In this document: one piece after another, positions 23,738 through 31,787 of the stretch | How the letters are laid out: every line of letters begins with the position of its first letter | Numbering within the stretch: position 1 is the first letter of the stretch | Assembly: GCA_001303765.1 (NCBI GenBank) | Contig: LJUH01000008.1 | Coordinates: 1 to 32,958, forward strand | Direction of reading: 5' to 3' | Source of the DNA: Chlamydiae bacterium SM23_39 | GTDB lineage: Bacteria; Chlamydiota; Chlamydiia; Chlamydiales; SM23-39 | DNA length: 32,958 nucleotides | The notes under the pieces: generated by a model | Told to the model about the DNA's origin: nothing | Database searches by the model: none | Seen by the model: the letters and a program-made list of their open reading frames with translations, nothing else | Translations under genes and position numbers: made by a program

Positions 23738-25472
23738 ATATAAAAAACCATTAGTTAAAATTTCAAATCTCTCTAAAATTTTTGAAATTCAAAATATATA
23801 TGCACTCAAATCTATTAATGTTGAATTCTATCCAGGTAAAATAATAGGTTTAGTAGGCCCTGATGGAGCTGGAAAAACTACTTTGATAAGAATTATGGCA
23901 GGACTTTTAAAACCTACTCATGGAAATGTCGAAATTTTAGGAAATGATACAATCCAACAATCCAAAAATATCTATCAATTAATAAGTTACATGCCACAAA
24001 AATTTGGGTTATATGAGGATTTAACTGTTCTACAAAATTTAAATCTTTATGCTGATCTTCAAAATATTTCAAAAAAAAGTAGAGAAGATATTTTTGAAAA
24101 ACTATTACATTTTACAAATTTAAAATCTTTTACAAAACGATTAGCTAAAAACTTATCTGGAGGAATGAAACAAAAATTGGGTCTTGCATGTACATTACTT
24201 AGAAAACCCCAATTTTTATTACTAGATGAACCTAGCGTAGGAGTTGATCCTATCTCCAGACGTGAACTATGGAAAATGGTTTTAGCTCTATCAAAAGAAA
24301 ATATCTCTATATTATGGAGTACAGCATACTTAGATGAAGCAGAAAAATGCCAAGAAGTACTTTTATTAAATAAAGGGGGGCTTTTATATTTTGGCCCTCC
24401 TGAAATTTTAACTAATAAAATGAAAGAAAGGGTATTCCAAATTCAAAATATCTCAGAAAATAGACGATCTGTTTTAAGCAAAGCATTAAAAGATGAAGCT
24501 ACAATCGATGGAATAATTCAAGGAAACTCCGTCAGAATAGTTTTAAAACCAACTCTTAAAACATTAGATATCTCTAAATTTAACCCTGGGAAAGATGCTA
24601 TCTTAAAAACCATTTCTCCTCGTTTTGAAGATGCTTTTATAGATATATTAGGAGGAGGACCTAAAAAAGCTTCTCCCCTACTAAAACTTATACCACCTAT
24701 AAAAAAAGAAAAAGAAATAGTTTTAGAAGTAATTGGATTAAAAAAATGTTTTGGAGATTTTACTGCTGTTGATCAGATAAATTTCTCTGTAAAAAGAGGT
24801 GAAATTTTTGGACTACTTGGACCCAACGGCGCTGGTAAATCAACTACTTTTAAAATGCTTTGTGGGCTTTTAAAACCAACTCAAGGAGATGCATATATAG
24901 TTGGTTTATCGATAAAAAAAGTAACTAGCCAAGCAAGAGCTCGTATTGGATATATGGCTCAAAAATTTTCATTATATGAAAATATGACAGTCGTTCAAAA
25001 TATGAATTTTTTTTCAGGTATTTACCCTATACCTAATATTAAAAGAAAAAATATCGTCAACAAACTAATAACCATTTTTGATCTATCAAAATTTATAAAT
25101 ACAAAAGCTTCTAAACTACCCCTAGGTTTTAAGCAAAGACTAGCCCTTTCCTGCGCTATTATGCATAATCCTGAAGTTCTCTTTTTAGATGAACCCACAT
25201 CTGGAGTAGATCCAATAACAAGAAGAGAGTTTTGGAACCATATAAATGGTATGGTGGAAAAAGGCATCTCCGTTATCATAACAACTCATTTTATGGATGA
25301 AGCAGAATATTGTGATAGGATAGGATTGATAAACAAAGGCCAACTTATAATAATTGGGACCCCTGATGAATTAAAAAATTCTGTTGCCTCAAAAGATCTT
25401 CCCTCTCCTACTCTTGAAGATGCTTTTATTATTTTTTCAAAAAAAGAAAAAAAAGATGTTACAAAAATTTAA
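23730..25472 (+). CDS. Double-cassette ABC ATPase (YbhF-like)
   Basis: The 580 residues contain two ABC cassettes in one chain. Cassette 1 has Walker A GPDGAGKTT, signature LSGGMKQKLGLA and Walker B FLLLDEPSVGVD. Its switch region STAYLDEAE lacks the catalytic His. Cassette 2 has Walker A GPNGAGKSTT, a degenerate signature LPLGFKQRLALS, Walker B VLFLDEPTSGVD and the intact ITTHFMDEAE. Each half therefore contributes one good and one weakened element, so one of the two composite ATP sites is likely degenerate. As I recall, YbhF has the same pattern. It overlaps both neighbours, and the 3' end overlaps the first permease by 17 nt. Confidence 0.92.
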   Translation: MGKYKKPLVKISNLSKIFEIQNIYALKSINVEFYPGKIIGLVGPDGAGKTTLIRIMAGLLKPTHGNVEILGNDTIQQSKNIYQLISYMPQKFGLYEDLTVLQNLNLYADLQNISKKSREDIFEKLLHFTNLKSFTKRLAKNLSGGMKQKLGLACTLLRKPQFLLLDEPSVGVDPISRRELWKMVLALSKENISILWSTAYLDEAEKCQEVLLLNKGGLLYFGPPEILTNKMKERVFQIQNISENRRSVLSKALKDEATIDGIIQGNSVRIVLKPTLKTLDISKFNPGKDAILKTISPRFEDAFIDILGGGPKKASPLLKLIPPIKKEKEIVLEVIGLKKCFGDFTAVDQINFSVKRGEIFGLLGPNGAGKSTTFKMLCGLLKPTQGDAYIVGLSIKKVTSQARARIGYMAQKFSLYENMTVVQNMNFFSGIYPIPNIKRKNIVNKLITIFDLSKFINTKASKLPLGFKQRLALSCAIMHNPEVLFLDEPTSGVDPITRREFWNHINGMVEKGISVIITTHFMDEAEYCDRIGLINKGQLIIIGTPDELKNSVASKDLPSPTLEDAFIIFSKKEKKDVTKI

Positions 25473-26577
25473 TAGAATCAAATCCTTAATTACAAAAGAA
25501 TTTTATCAAATCATACGTGATCCTAGTAGTATTCTTATAGCTTTTATTTTCCCGATGATCTTACTTTTTATTTATGGAGTAGGTGTTTCTTTAGATATGG
25601 ATAATTTAAAAATAGGATTAGTTCTTGAAGATACTAATCCAGATGCACAAAGCTTCTCTCTTTCCTTAAAAAATTCCAAATTTTTTTCTGTTGAAGTTGC
25701 ACGTAATAAACAAAAGTTACAAAAAAAACTTATTGCTGGTAACATTAGAGGTCTAGTTATTTTACCTTTTTATTTTTCAGAATTCAAAAGTAGACCTGAT
25801 AAACAAGGTCCTATCTACGTAATATCAGATGGCAGTGAACCTAATACCGCAAATTTTGTTCAAAACTATCTTCAAGGAGCTTGGTTAAATTGGATGACTC
25901 AAGAAAATATTAGTAATGGAGAAAAAACTATTAAAATAAATGTTCAACCTCGTTTTTGGTTTAATGAAGAACTAGATAGTCGTCATTTTTTAATTCCCGG
26001 ATCTATTGCTATTATTATGACTTTAATAGGAACCTTATTAACGGCTTTAGTTATTGCTAGAGAATGGGAAAGAGGAACTATGGAAGCATTAATGGCTACA
26101 CCAGTAACAATGCGAGAAATATATATAGCAAAAATGATATCCTATTTCTGTCTTGGCATAGGATCTATGTTAATCTGTACTTTTTTTGCTGTCTTTTTTT
26201 ATGGAGTACCATTTAGAGGTTCTATCTTTGCTCTAACAATAATTTCTAGTACATTTTTATTAACTGCATTAGGAACAGGATTGCTTATTTCTTCAGCAGC
26301 AAGAAATCAATTTTTAGCTTCTCAAATCTCCATTATTACAGCTTTTTTGCCAGCATTTATGTTGTCTGGATTTGTTTTTGAAATATCTAGTATGCCTTTA
26401 TTTATTCAAATATTATCATACTTAATTCCTGCTAGATACATGGTATCCAGTCTTCAAACTCTTTTTTTAGTAGGTGATGTTTGGAGATTATTAATTTTTA
26501 ATATATCGATTATGTTGATAGTGGTATTAATTCTCTTTTCTATTATTTTCTCTAAAAGTATAAAAAGATTAGATTAA
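25456..26577 (+). CDS. ABC-2 type permease (YbhS-like)
   Basis: This is the first membrane subunit of the exporter. From ATG 25456 it has 373 residues. One helix near the N-terminus (SILIAFIFPMILLFIYGVG) is followed by a large extracytoplasmic loop (about 45-165). Five more helices follow, starting at FLIPGSIAIIMTLIGTLLTAL. The cytoplasmic motif REWERGTMEALMATPVTMREI between helices 2 and 3 is the ABC-2 hallmark. An upstream TTG (25384) in frame would add 24 residues deep inside the ATPase gene, with a poly-Lys stretch; the ATG gives a more typical N-terminus (MLQKFNRIKSLITKEF). Confidence 0.9.
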   Translation: MLQKFNRIKSLITKEFYQIIRDPSSILIAFIFPMILLFIYGVGVSLDMDNLKIGLVLEDTNPDAQSFSLSLKNSKFFSVEVARNKQKLQKKLIAGNIRGLVILPFYFSEFKSRPDKQGPIYVISDGSEPNTANFVQNYLQGAWLNWMTQENISNGEKTIKINVQPRFWFNEELDSRHFLIPGSIAIIMTLIGTLLTALVIAREWERGTMEALMATPVTMREIYIAKMISYFCLGIGSMLICTFFAVFFYGVPFRGSIFALTIISSTFLLTALGTGLLISSAARNQFLASQISIITAFLPAFMLSGFVFEISSMPLFIQILSYLIPARYMVSSLQTLFLVGDVWRLLIFNISIMLIVVLILFSIIFSKSIKRLD

Positions 26578-26580
26578 AAA

Positions 26581-27690
26581 ATGTTTAAAAATATCTACTC
26601 ACTTATTATTAAAGAGTTTTTAGCTGTCTGGCAAGATAAAAGAATCAGACTTATTTTGATTGTTCCTCCTCTTATTCAATTATTTATATTTGCCTTTGCA
26701 GCTACTTTAGATGTAAAAAATATATCTGTTGCATGTTTAAATAGAGATGAAGGAAAACTCTCTTATGAACTAATCCAAAGATTTGCTGGCTCTCCTTTTT
26801 TTAATGATATGCAATATTTAAATGATTTCCACCAAATACAAGAAGTTATAGATAATCAAAAAGCTATTATGGTAATACATATAGATGAAGAATTTTCTAG
26901 GAAACTTCTCTCAGGTAGATCTCCAGAAATCCAATTAATTTTAGATGGAAGAAAATCAAATACAGCTCAAATTGTACAGGGATACGCATTTAAAATTATT
27001 GAACAATATTATTCAGATTTATCAAAAAAAATGAATCTACCATTTCCATCTACAAAATTGATTGCAAGAAACTGGTTTAATTCTAATTTAATATATACCT
27101 GGTTTACTGTGCCTGGTCTTGTTGCAATTTTAACTATGTTTACCAGCTTACTTGTAACATCGCTAACAATAGCTCGCGAAAGAGAACTTGGAACTTTTGA
27201 ACAGTTGCTTGTCTCTCCTTTAAGATCTATAGACATCCTTATAGGAAAAGCTATCCCTGGAATAATTATCGGAATGGGTGAAGGAACTATTATTTTAATA
27301 GCTGCAGTTACAGCCTTCCAAATTCCTTTTACTGGATCCATATTAGCTCTATATTTTTCAATGTTTATCTTTGTATGTTCTATAGTTGGTGTTGGTCTCT
27401 TCCTATCTTCTCTCTGTAAAACACAACAACAAGCATTACTTGCAGTATTTGTTTTTATGTCTAATTCTGTCATACTTTCAGGATTTGCTACACCCATTGA
27501 AAACATGCCAATATGGTTACAAAAAATAACATTAATTAATCCACTAAGATTTTTTTTAATAATTGTCAGAGGTATTTTCTTAAAAAAAATACCCTTTTCA
27601 GTGATTTTTCAAAATCTTTATCCAATAATAATAATAGCTATTTTTAATCTATCAGTATCAACATGGTTTTTTAGAAAAAGGTTAGAATAA
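26581..27690 (+). CDS. ABC-2 type permease (YbhR-like)
   Basis: This is the second membrane subunit, with 369 residues. The topology matches the first permease: a helix at about 23-43 (RLILIVPPLIQLFIFAFA), an extracytoplasmic loop with VIHIDEEFSRKLLSG and LILDGRKSNTAQI, then helices from WFTVPGLVAILTMFTSLL. The loop RERELGTFEQLLVSPLRSIDILIGK is the ABC-2 motif. It starts 3 nt after the first permease. The two are paralogues that would form a heterodimer around the double ATPase. Nothing but a mobile-element remnant separates it from the outer-membrane channel gene. Confidence 0.9.
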   Translation: MFKNIYSLIIKEFLAVWQDKRIRLILIVPPLIQLFIFAFAATLDVKNISVACLNRDEGKLSYELIQRFAGSPFFNDMQYLNDFHQIQEVIDNQKAIMVIHIDEEFSRKLLSGRSPEIQLILDGRKSNTAQIVQGYAFKIIEQYYSDLSKKMNLPFPSTKLIARNWFNSNLIYTWFTVPGLVAILTMFTSLLVTSLTIARERELGTFEQLLVSPLRSIDILIGKAIPGIIIGMGEGTIILIAAVTAFQIPFTGSILALYFSMFIFVCSIVGVGLFLSSLCKTQQQALLAVFVFMSNSVILSGFATPIENMPIWLQKITLINPLRFFLIIVRGIFLKKIPFSVIFQNLYPIIIIAIFNLSVSTWFFRKRLE

Positions 27691-27693
27691 TAA

Positions 27694-27889
27694 GTTGAAC
27701 TACTCGTCCCTAAAGAAACGAGCTTCCAGCTAAGCGAAACACTTCACCTTCTTTTTTTGACGCTTCGTAGATACGTGCGAAACTTGAATTATCTCCTCTC
27801 GTCTTATTTGTAGCTCCACGTCCTTTATCTAAAAGAACCAATCTTTTAGACAACTCCGCTCCAGAGTATTTATAAAATTGATTACTATA
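27694..27889 (-). mobile_element. IS200/IS605-type right-end remnant with omega-RNA-like hairpin
   Basis: On the minus strand the end of a TnpB-like frame runs into GGAAGCTCGTTTCTTTAGG and then GACGAGTAGTTCAA. The small stem is CTCGT (27722-27718) with ACGAG (27707-27703). This is the characteristic right-end layout of IS605-group elements, in which the tnpB stop lies inside the hairpin that also forms the guide (omega) RNA scaffold end. No left end or tnpA is present. GC content is locally higher than in the neighbouring genes. Confidence 0.7.
27710..27889 (-). pseudogene. tnpB: TnpB C-terminal fragment
   Basis: This is an open minus-strand frame of 59 codons, bounded by a TAA upstream (27890-27892) and ending at TAG 27710-27712. 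It contains YSGAELSKRLVLLDKG, ATNKTRGD and the ending KKEGEVFRLAGSSFL. Short Gly/Ser-Leu endings of this kind just before an IS605 terminal hairpin are typical of TnpB (RNA-guided nuclease) genes. All catalytic RuvC parts are missing, so it is a scrap. It lies between the permease and the outer-membrane channel gene of the exporter. Confidence 0.6.
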
Positions 27890-27981
27890 TTAGAAATCAC
27901 TAACTCATATCTAAAGAAATGAGACTGCGCGACTTAAATATTCAGGTTGATAATACATTAAAAATCTTTTATATCTATGAT

Positions 27982-29370
27982 ATGAAAAACAAATTAAAAT
28001 ATATATCAATTTTATTAATATCGGGATGCATGGTAGGCCCTGACTATAAAAAACCTGATATATCTCTACCTAAAAACTTCATTGAAGATAGATCTAAACT
28101 TGAAATTACCTCTATAAAAGAATGGTGGAAAAATTTTAACAATCAAACATTAAATGATATTATTGAAATCGCTATTTCTAATAACTATGATTTAAAAATC
28201 GCTTTAGAAAAAATAGAAGAAACAAGAGCTTACTATCGCATTAAAAAAGCAGATCTTTTACCAGAAATAGATGGTACTGCTTCAGCAATAAGATATCATC
28301 TAAGCAAAAATGCAATTGAATCTTCTGCTTTCCCCTCTTCATCGTATAATTCCTTTCAAATTGGATTTGATGCATTATGGGAGATAGATATTTTTGGTAA
28401 ATTACGAAGAGAAAAAGAATCTGCCTTTTATGAAATACAAGCTATGCAAGAAAATATGCGAAATATCTACATTATAATGATAAGTGATATAGCTCGCTAT
28501 CACATAGATATTTGTGCAATAAACAATTTTATCGATCTAACAAAAGAAAAAATATATATACAAAAAACCATTTTAGATCTAATAAAAGATCGAAATATTA
28601 AGGGAATAGATAACAAAATAAAGGTAGAAGAAACTATAGCAAAATTACAAGAAGAAGAGGAAAATTTATTATTTTATATAACTTTATTAAAACAAACAAT
28701 CTATCGTTTATCAGTACTATTAGGAAAACAGCCTGAAGATGTGGTTAATATTTTTACGAATATCAAAAACATTCCAGAATACAAAAATGAAATTAGTGCT
28801 GGGCTACCTTCAACTCTTATCAGAAGAAGACCAGATATAAAAAAAGCAGAGAGAGAACTAGCAGCTGCTACAGCACAAATAGGAGCAGCTATTGCAGAAT
28901 ATTTTCCCCTTTTTTCTTTAACAAATAACACCTCTCTCAAATCTAATAAAATCTCAAAATTACTAAAAAATAAAAGTCTTAATTGGTCTTTAGGTTCTCT
29001 GATGAATTGGCCTATCATCACTTTTGGAAGAATAAGAGCTAATGTAGATATAAAAAAATCTAAACAAAAACAAGCATTACTATTTTATGAAAATACTATA
29101 TTACAAGCGTTAAAAGAGGTAGAAAGTGCTCTTGTTGCATATTTTAATGAAAAAACCAAATTAATATATGTACAAAAAGAGCTTTTTTCTATAAAAATAA
29201 AAACTGATCTTGAAAAAGATAAATTAATAAACGGAATAAGTGATTTACCTTATTTTTTAGAGAACAAACTTATTTATATTGAAAAAAAAATAAAAGAAAT
29301 TGAATCCAAAAGAAATTTAAATATTAACTTAATTTCTCTTTTTAAAACTTTAGGAGGAGAAGATTGGTAA
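27982..29370 (+). CDS. Outer-membrane efflux lipoprotein (TolC/OprM-NodT family)
   Basis: This is the outer-membrane channel of the tripartite pump. From ATG 27982 it has 462 residues. A lipoprotein signal peptide ends in the lipobox LISGC, followed by MVGPDYKKPDISLP, the classic start of OprM/NodT channels. Then come the two structural repeats with EWWKNFNNQTLNDIIEIAISNNYDL, FDALWEIDIFGKLRRE, GLPSTLIRRRPDIKKAERELAAATAQIGAA and a late LGSLMNWPIITFGRIRA segment. An in-frame ATG at 27919 would add 21 residues before the signal peptide and is unlikely. The lipobox Cys fits transport by the Lol system encoded in this window. The gap before it holds the TnpB remnant, so coupling to the upstream operon is uncertain. 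Confidence 0.9.
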   Translation: MKNKLKYISILLISGCMVGPDYKKPDISLPKNFIEDRSKLEITSIKEWWKNFNNQTLNDIIEIAISNNYDLKIALEKIEETRAYYRIKKADLLPEIDGTASAIRYHLSKNAIESSAFPSSSYNSFQIGFDALWEIDIFGKLRREKESAFYEIQAMQENMRNIYIIMISDIARYHIDICAINNFIDLTKEKIYIQKTILDLIKDRNIKGIDNKIKVEETIAKLQEEEENLLFYITLLKQTIYRLSVLLGKQPEDVVNIFTNIKNIPEYKNEISAGLPSTLIRRRPDIKKAERELAAATAQIGAAIAEYFPLFSLTNNTSLKSNKISKLLKNKSLNWSLGSLMNWPIITFGRIRANVDIKKSKQKQALLFYENTILQALKEVESALVAYFNEKTKLIYVQKELFSIKIKTDLEKDKLINGISDLPYFLENKLIYIEKKIKEIESKRNLNINLISLFKTLGGEDW

Positions 29371-29381
29371 ATAAAAATTAT

Positions 29382-29410
29382 TTGACAAAAAAAAATATAC
29401 AAAATATTTT
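29382..29410 (+). promoter_or_regulatory. Strong housekeeping-type promoter
   Basis: The perfect -35 TTGACA (29382-29387) and TATTTT (29405-29410) are separated by exactly 17 nt. They sit 18 nt before the start codon, with an AAGGA ribosome binding site between. This is the best promoter match in the window. Confidence 0.7.
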
Positions 29411-29428
29411 TAAAAAAAAGGATGTGAA

Positions 29429-30073
29429 ATGAAAAAATTTTTATTCTTTATAGTTCTTTCAACTCTTTGCTTTGCATACGATGCAAATGAAAAAAATGAT
29501 TTGCAAAACAAAGAACAAACAAACTCTGTTAATGATCAAAATAATTACATTTATGATTTTTCCGTGCAATTAAAACCTGCTTATTTTTATCCACAAGATA
29601 ATAAATTCAGGGATATTTATGGTTCTGGATTTATGATTTTAACTGAAATAGATGGTAGAGTTTATGAAAATGTTCATATTTGGGCAGATATAGGTTTTTT
29701 TACTGAAGACGGAAAGGTAGATTCTGTATCCAAAAAAAGCAGAATATATTTAATTCCTACAGGAGTAGGACTAAAATATTTACACACTATTTATGAAAAT
29801 AGATTGGGAGTTTATGCAAAAATTGGAATAAATTACCTATATATGAAAAATAAGCAAAATTATCAATATGTCAAAAATAAAACTCATAAAAATGTTATAG
29901 GTGGAACGTTTGGAATAGGAATGGTTGGTACTATACAAGAAAACTTTATTGGAAGTGTATTTTTAGATTATCTTTACGATAAAAGAAAAATCCATGATAG
30001 TAACAGCAATCAAAAATTTAGTGTATATGGAGGCGGATTAGTAGTAGGAATAGGACTAGGATATTGTTTCTAA
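29429..30073 (+). CDS. Predicted small outer-membrane beta-barrel protein
   Basis: The 214 residues begin with a clear signal peptide (MKKFLFFIVLSTLCFA, cleavage after A16). A polar linker (about 17-44) and alternating aromatic/hydrophobic strands follow. These run from YDFSVQLKPAYFYP to the terminal SVYGGGLVVGIGLGYCF, ending in the C-terminal Phe typical of outer-membrane barrels recognised by BamA. The length fits an 8-stranded barrel of the OmpA/OmpW/OmpX size class; I cannot assign a family. It is a single gene with a strong promoter and a strong terminator, which suggests high independent expression. Confidence 0.72.
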   Translation: MKKFLFFIVLSTLCFAYDANEKNDLQNKEQTNSVNDQNNYIYDFSVQLKPAYFYPQDNKFRDIYGSGFMILTEIDGRVYENVHIWADIGFFTEDGKVDSVSKKSRIYLIPTGVGLKYLHTIYENRLGVYAKIGINYLYMKNKQNYQYVKNKTHKNVIGGTFGIGMVGTIQENFIGSVFLDYLYDKRKIHDSNSNQKFSVYGGGLVVGIGLGYCF

Positions 30074-30081
30074 TTAAATAG

Positions 30082-30111
30082 TTGAAAAATTTTTAAAGCT
30101 AACACTAAAAT
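30082..30111 (+). promoter_or_regulatory. Candidate smpB promoter overlapping the terminator
   Basis: TTGAAA (30082-30087) and TAAAAT (30106-30111, five of six to TATAAT) are 18 nt apart. The -10 would lie in the terminator loop and upper stem, giving a start point near 30118 and a leader of about 15 nt. With the terminator ending just before smpB, smpB needs a promoter here or must rely on read-through. Confidence 0.4.
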
Positions 30112-30128
30112 TAGTGTTAGTTTTTTTT
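30099..30128 (+). terminator. Intrinsic terminator of the outer-membrane protein gene
   Basis: The perfect arms CTAACACTA (30099-30107) and TAGTGTTAG (30112-30120) have an AAAT loop and are followed by eight Ts. The T-tract ends only 5 nt before the smpB start codon. Confidence 0.88.
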
Positions 30129-30133
30129 ATAAA

Positions 30134-30574
30134 ATGAAAAATTCAAATATTTTAGTTTCAAATAAAAAAGCTTATCATAACTATGAAATACTAGAAACTT
30201 TTGAAGCAGGAATAGTTTTAAAGGGAAGTGAAATAAAATCCATTAGAAACCATGCAGCATCAATTCAAGATGCATATATAACGATAAAAAAAGGAGAGGC
30301 TTGGCTGATAAATGCATCAATCTCTCCCTATCGTTTTGGCGGTCTATTTAATCATGAAGAAAAAAGAGATAAAAAACTACTTCTTCATAAAAAAGAAATT
30401 CTTAAATTACAAAAAATAATACAAACAAAACCTTATACAATAATTCCCTTATCACTTTATTTAAAAAATGGATATATAAAGGTAAAAATAGGATTAGCAA
30501 AAGGGAAAAAAATATATGAGAAAAGAGAGAAAATAAAAGAAAAAGAGGCAAAAAAAATAATCAAAAAATTTTAA
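30134..30574 (+). CDS. smpB: SsrA-binding protein SmpB
   Basis: SmpB binds tmRNA and brings it to stalled ribosomes for trans-translation. The 146 residues include NKKAYHNYEILETFEAGIVLKGSEIKSIR, which is the universal N-terminal signature. DAYITIKKGEAWLINASISPY follows, with the late PLSLYLKNGYIKVKIGLAKGKK and a Lys-rich helical tail needed in the decoding site. The start matches family N-termini, although only 5 nt separate it from the T-tract of the upstream terminator and no ribosome binding site is visible. The order smpB-dnaN-recF is chlamydial. No ssrA gene is in the window. Confidence 0.96.
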   Translation: MKNSNILVSNKKAYHNYEILETFEAGIVLKGSEIKSIRNHAASIQDAYITIKKGEAWLINASISPYRFGGLFNHEEKRDKKLLLHKKEILKLQKIIQTKPYTIIPLSLYLKNGYIKVKIGLAKGKKIYEKREKIKEKEAKKIIKKF

Positions 30575-30582
30575 AAACATAC

Positions 30583-30612
30583 TTGACAGGAGCACAAAAA
30601 ATATTTTATCTT
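30583..30612 (+). promoter_or_regulatory. Promoter of dnaN-recF
   Basis: The perfect -35 TTGACA (30583-30588) and TATCTT (30607-30612) are 18 nt apart, in the 64-nt gap between smpB and dnaN. A start point near 30619 leaves a leader of about 20 nt containing an AGGAA ribosome binding site before the dnaN ATG. Confidence 0.55.
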
Positions 30613-30638
30613 CTTATTACTAACCTTATAGGAAATAA

Positions 30639-31787
30639 ATGAAAGCTGTTATTTCAAAAATTTCATTTTGCAATATTATAAACAAAATCCAAAGTATTGT
30701 AGCAACAAAACCTGCCATCCCAATACTTTCCAATGTTTTAATAGAAGCCATAGATGATCAACTTATTTTAAGTGCGACAGATCTAACCACAAGTATGAAG
30801 TGTTCTTGTGAAGCAAAAGTAATAGAAGCAGGAGGAATAGCTCTTCCAGCTAAAAAATTTTTTCAACTTATAAAAGAGCTTACTTCTTCTCAGATAAAAA
30901 TTTCTACTAGCAATGAAATAGCAGAAATAATATCTGGATCTTCTCTATTTAAAATAAATGGAATTAATAAAAGTTTATTCCCAACAATTTCCAATTTTTC
31001 AGGTAGCATTCAAATTCAACTAAATTCTTCCCTTTTAAGAGAGATGTTATATAGAACACATTTTTCTGCATCTAGAGATGACTCTAGATTAACATTAAAT
31101 GGGATATCACTTACAATAAAAAATCAAAAAGCTATTTTTATTAGCACTGATGGGAAAAGATTATCTAAAATAGATTGCAAGGTAGATATAGATCCCTCTT
31201 TCCAAGGATGTTATATAATCCCATTAAAAGCTGTAGAAGAGATAATAAAAATATTATCTGAATCACAAAATGATGCTATATTAGGGTTACAACCTGATAA
31301 AATATTTTTAGAAAATGATAACACAATTTTAACAACAAAGCTTTTATCTGGCAGATATCCAAATACAGAAAAAGTTATTCCTAAAAATATTAAAACAAAA
31401 ATAACTTTTCATAGAGAAGAACTTATAGCTCTTTTAAGGCAAATCTCTCTATTTACTGAAGATACAAGCAGTTCTATCTGCTTTATTTTTGAAAAGGGAA
31501 CTCTTCATCTAATAGCAAATACAAAAGAAATTGGAGAGGGCAATGTGAGTATGCCAATAGATTATGATGGAGAAGAGTTAAAAATTGCTTTTAATCCATT
31601 TTTTCTTTTAGATATTTTAAAACACTCAAAAGATGAAACAATATATTTTTCCCTAAATGATTCTTATAATCCAGGAATGGTTTCCGATTCAACTTCTGCT
31701 ATTTTTGTAATGATGCCTATGAGATTACATAAAAATTATAATACAGATAACACAATAGATGATTCTAAAGAAATTATTTTTACATAA
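30639..31787 (+). CDS. dnaN: DNA polymerase III beta subunit (sliding clamp)
   Basis: This is the ring-shaped processivity clamp for replication and repair polymerases, a homodimer of three-domain subunits. The 382 residues are a normal length. Domain 1 contains ATKPAIPILSNVLIEA and LSATDLTTSMKCSC. Domain 2 contains FSASRDDSRLTLNGISL and FISTDGKRLSKI. Domain 3 includes LSGRYPNTEKVIPKN and ends with the canonical VMMPMRL motif region, followed by an unusually long polar tail (HKNYNTDNTIDDSKEIIFT). That tail is created by the 29-nt overlap with recF. Confidence 0.96.
   Translation: MKAVISKISFCNIINKIQSIVATKPAIPILSNVLIEAIDDQLILSATDLTTSMKCSCEAKVIEAGGIALPAKKFFQLIKELTSSQIKISTSNEIAEIISGSSLFKINGINKSLFPTISNFSGSIQIQLNSSLLREMLYRTHFSASRDDSRLTLNGISLTIKNQKAIFISTDGKRLSKIDCKVDIDPSFQGCYIIPLKAVEEIIKILSESQNDAILGLQPDKIFLENDNTILTTKLLSGRYPNTEKVIPKNIKTKITFHREELIALLRQISLFTEDTSSSICFIFEKGTLHLIANTKEIGEGNVSMPIDYDGEELKIAFNPFFLLDILKHSKDETIYFSLNDSYNPGMVSDSTSAIFVMMPMRLHKNYNTDNTIDDSKEIIFT

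Noticed and set aside
25384-25455. Longer TTG start for the first exporter permease
   Set aside because: It would add a Leu/Lys-rich stretch encoded inside the conserved end of the ATPase gene. ATG 25456 gives the family-typical N-terminus.
27009-27506. 165-codon minus-strand open frame opposite the second permease
   Set aside because: It is antisense to conserved ABC-2 helices, with low-complexity composition and no ribosome binding site.
27919-27981. Longer ATG start for the outer-membrane channel
   Set aside because: It would bury the lipoprotein signal peptide behind 21 charged residues. ATG 27982 places the signal at the N-terminus.
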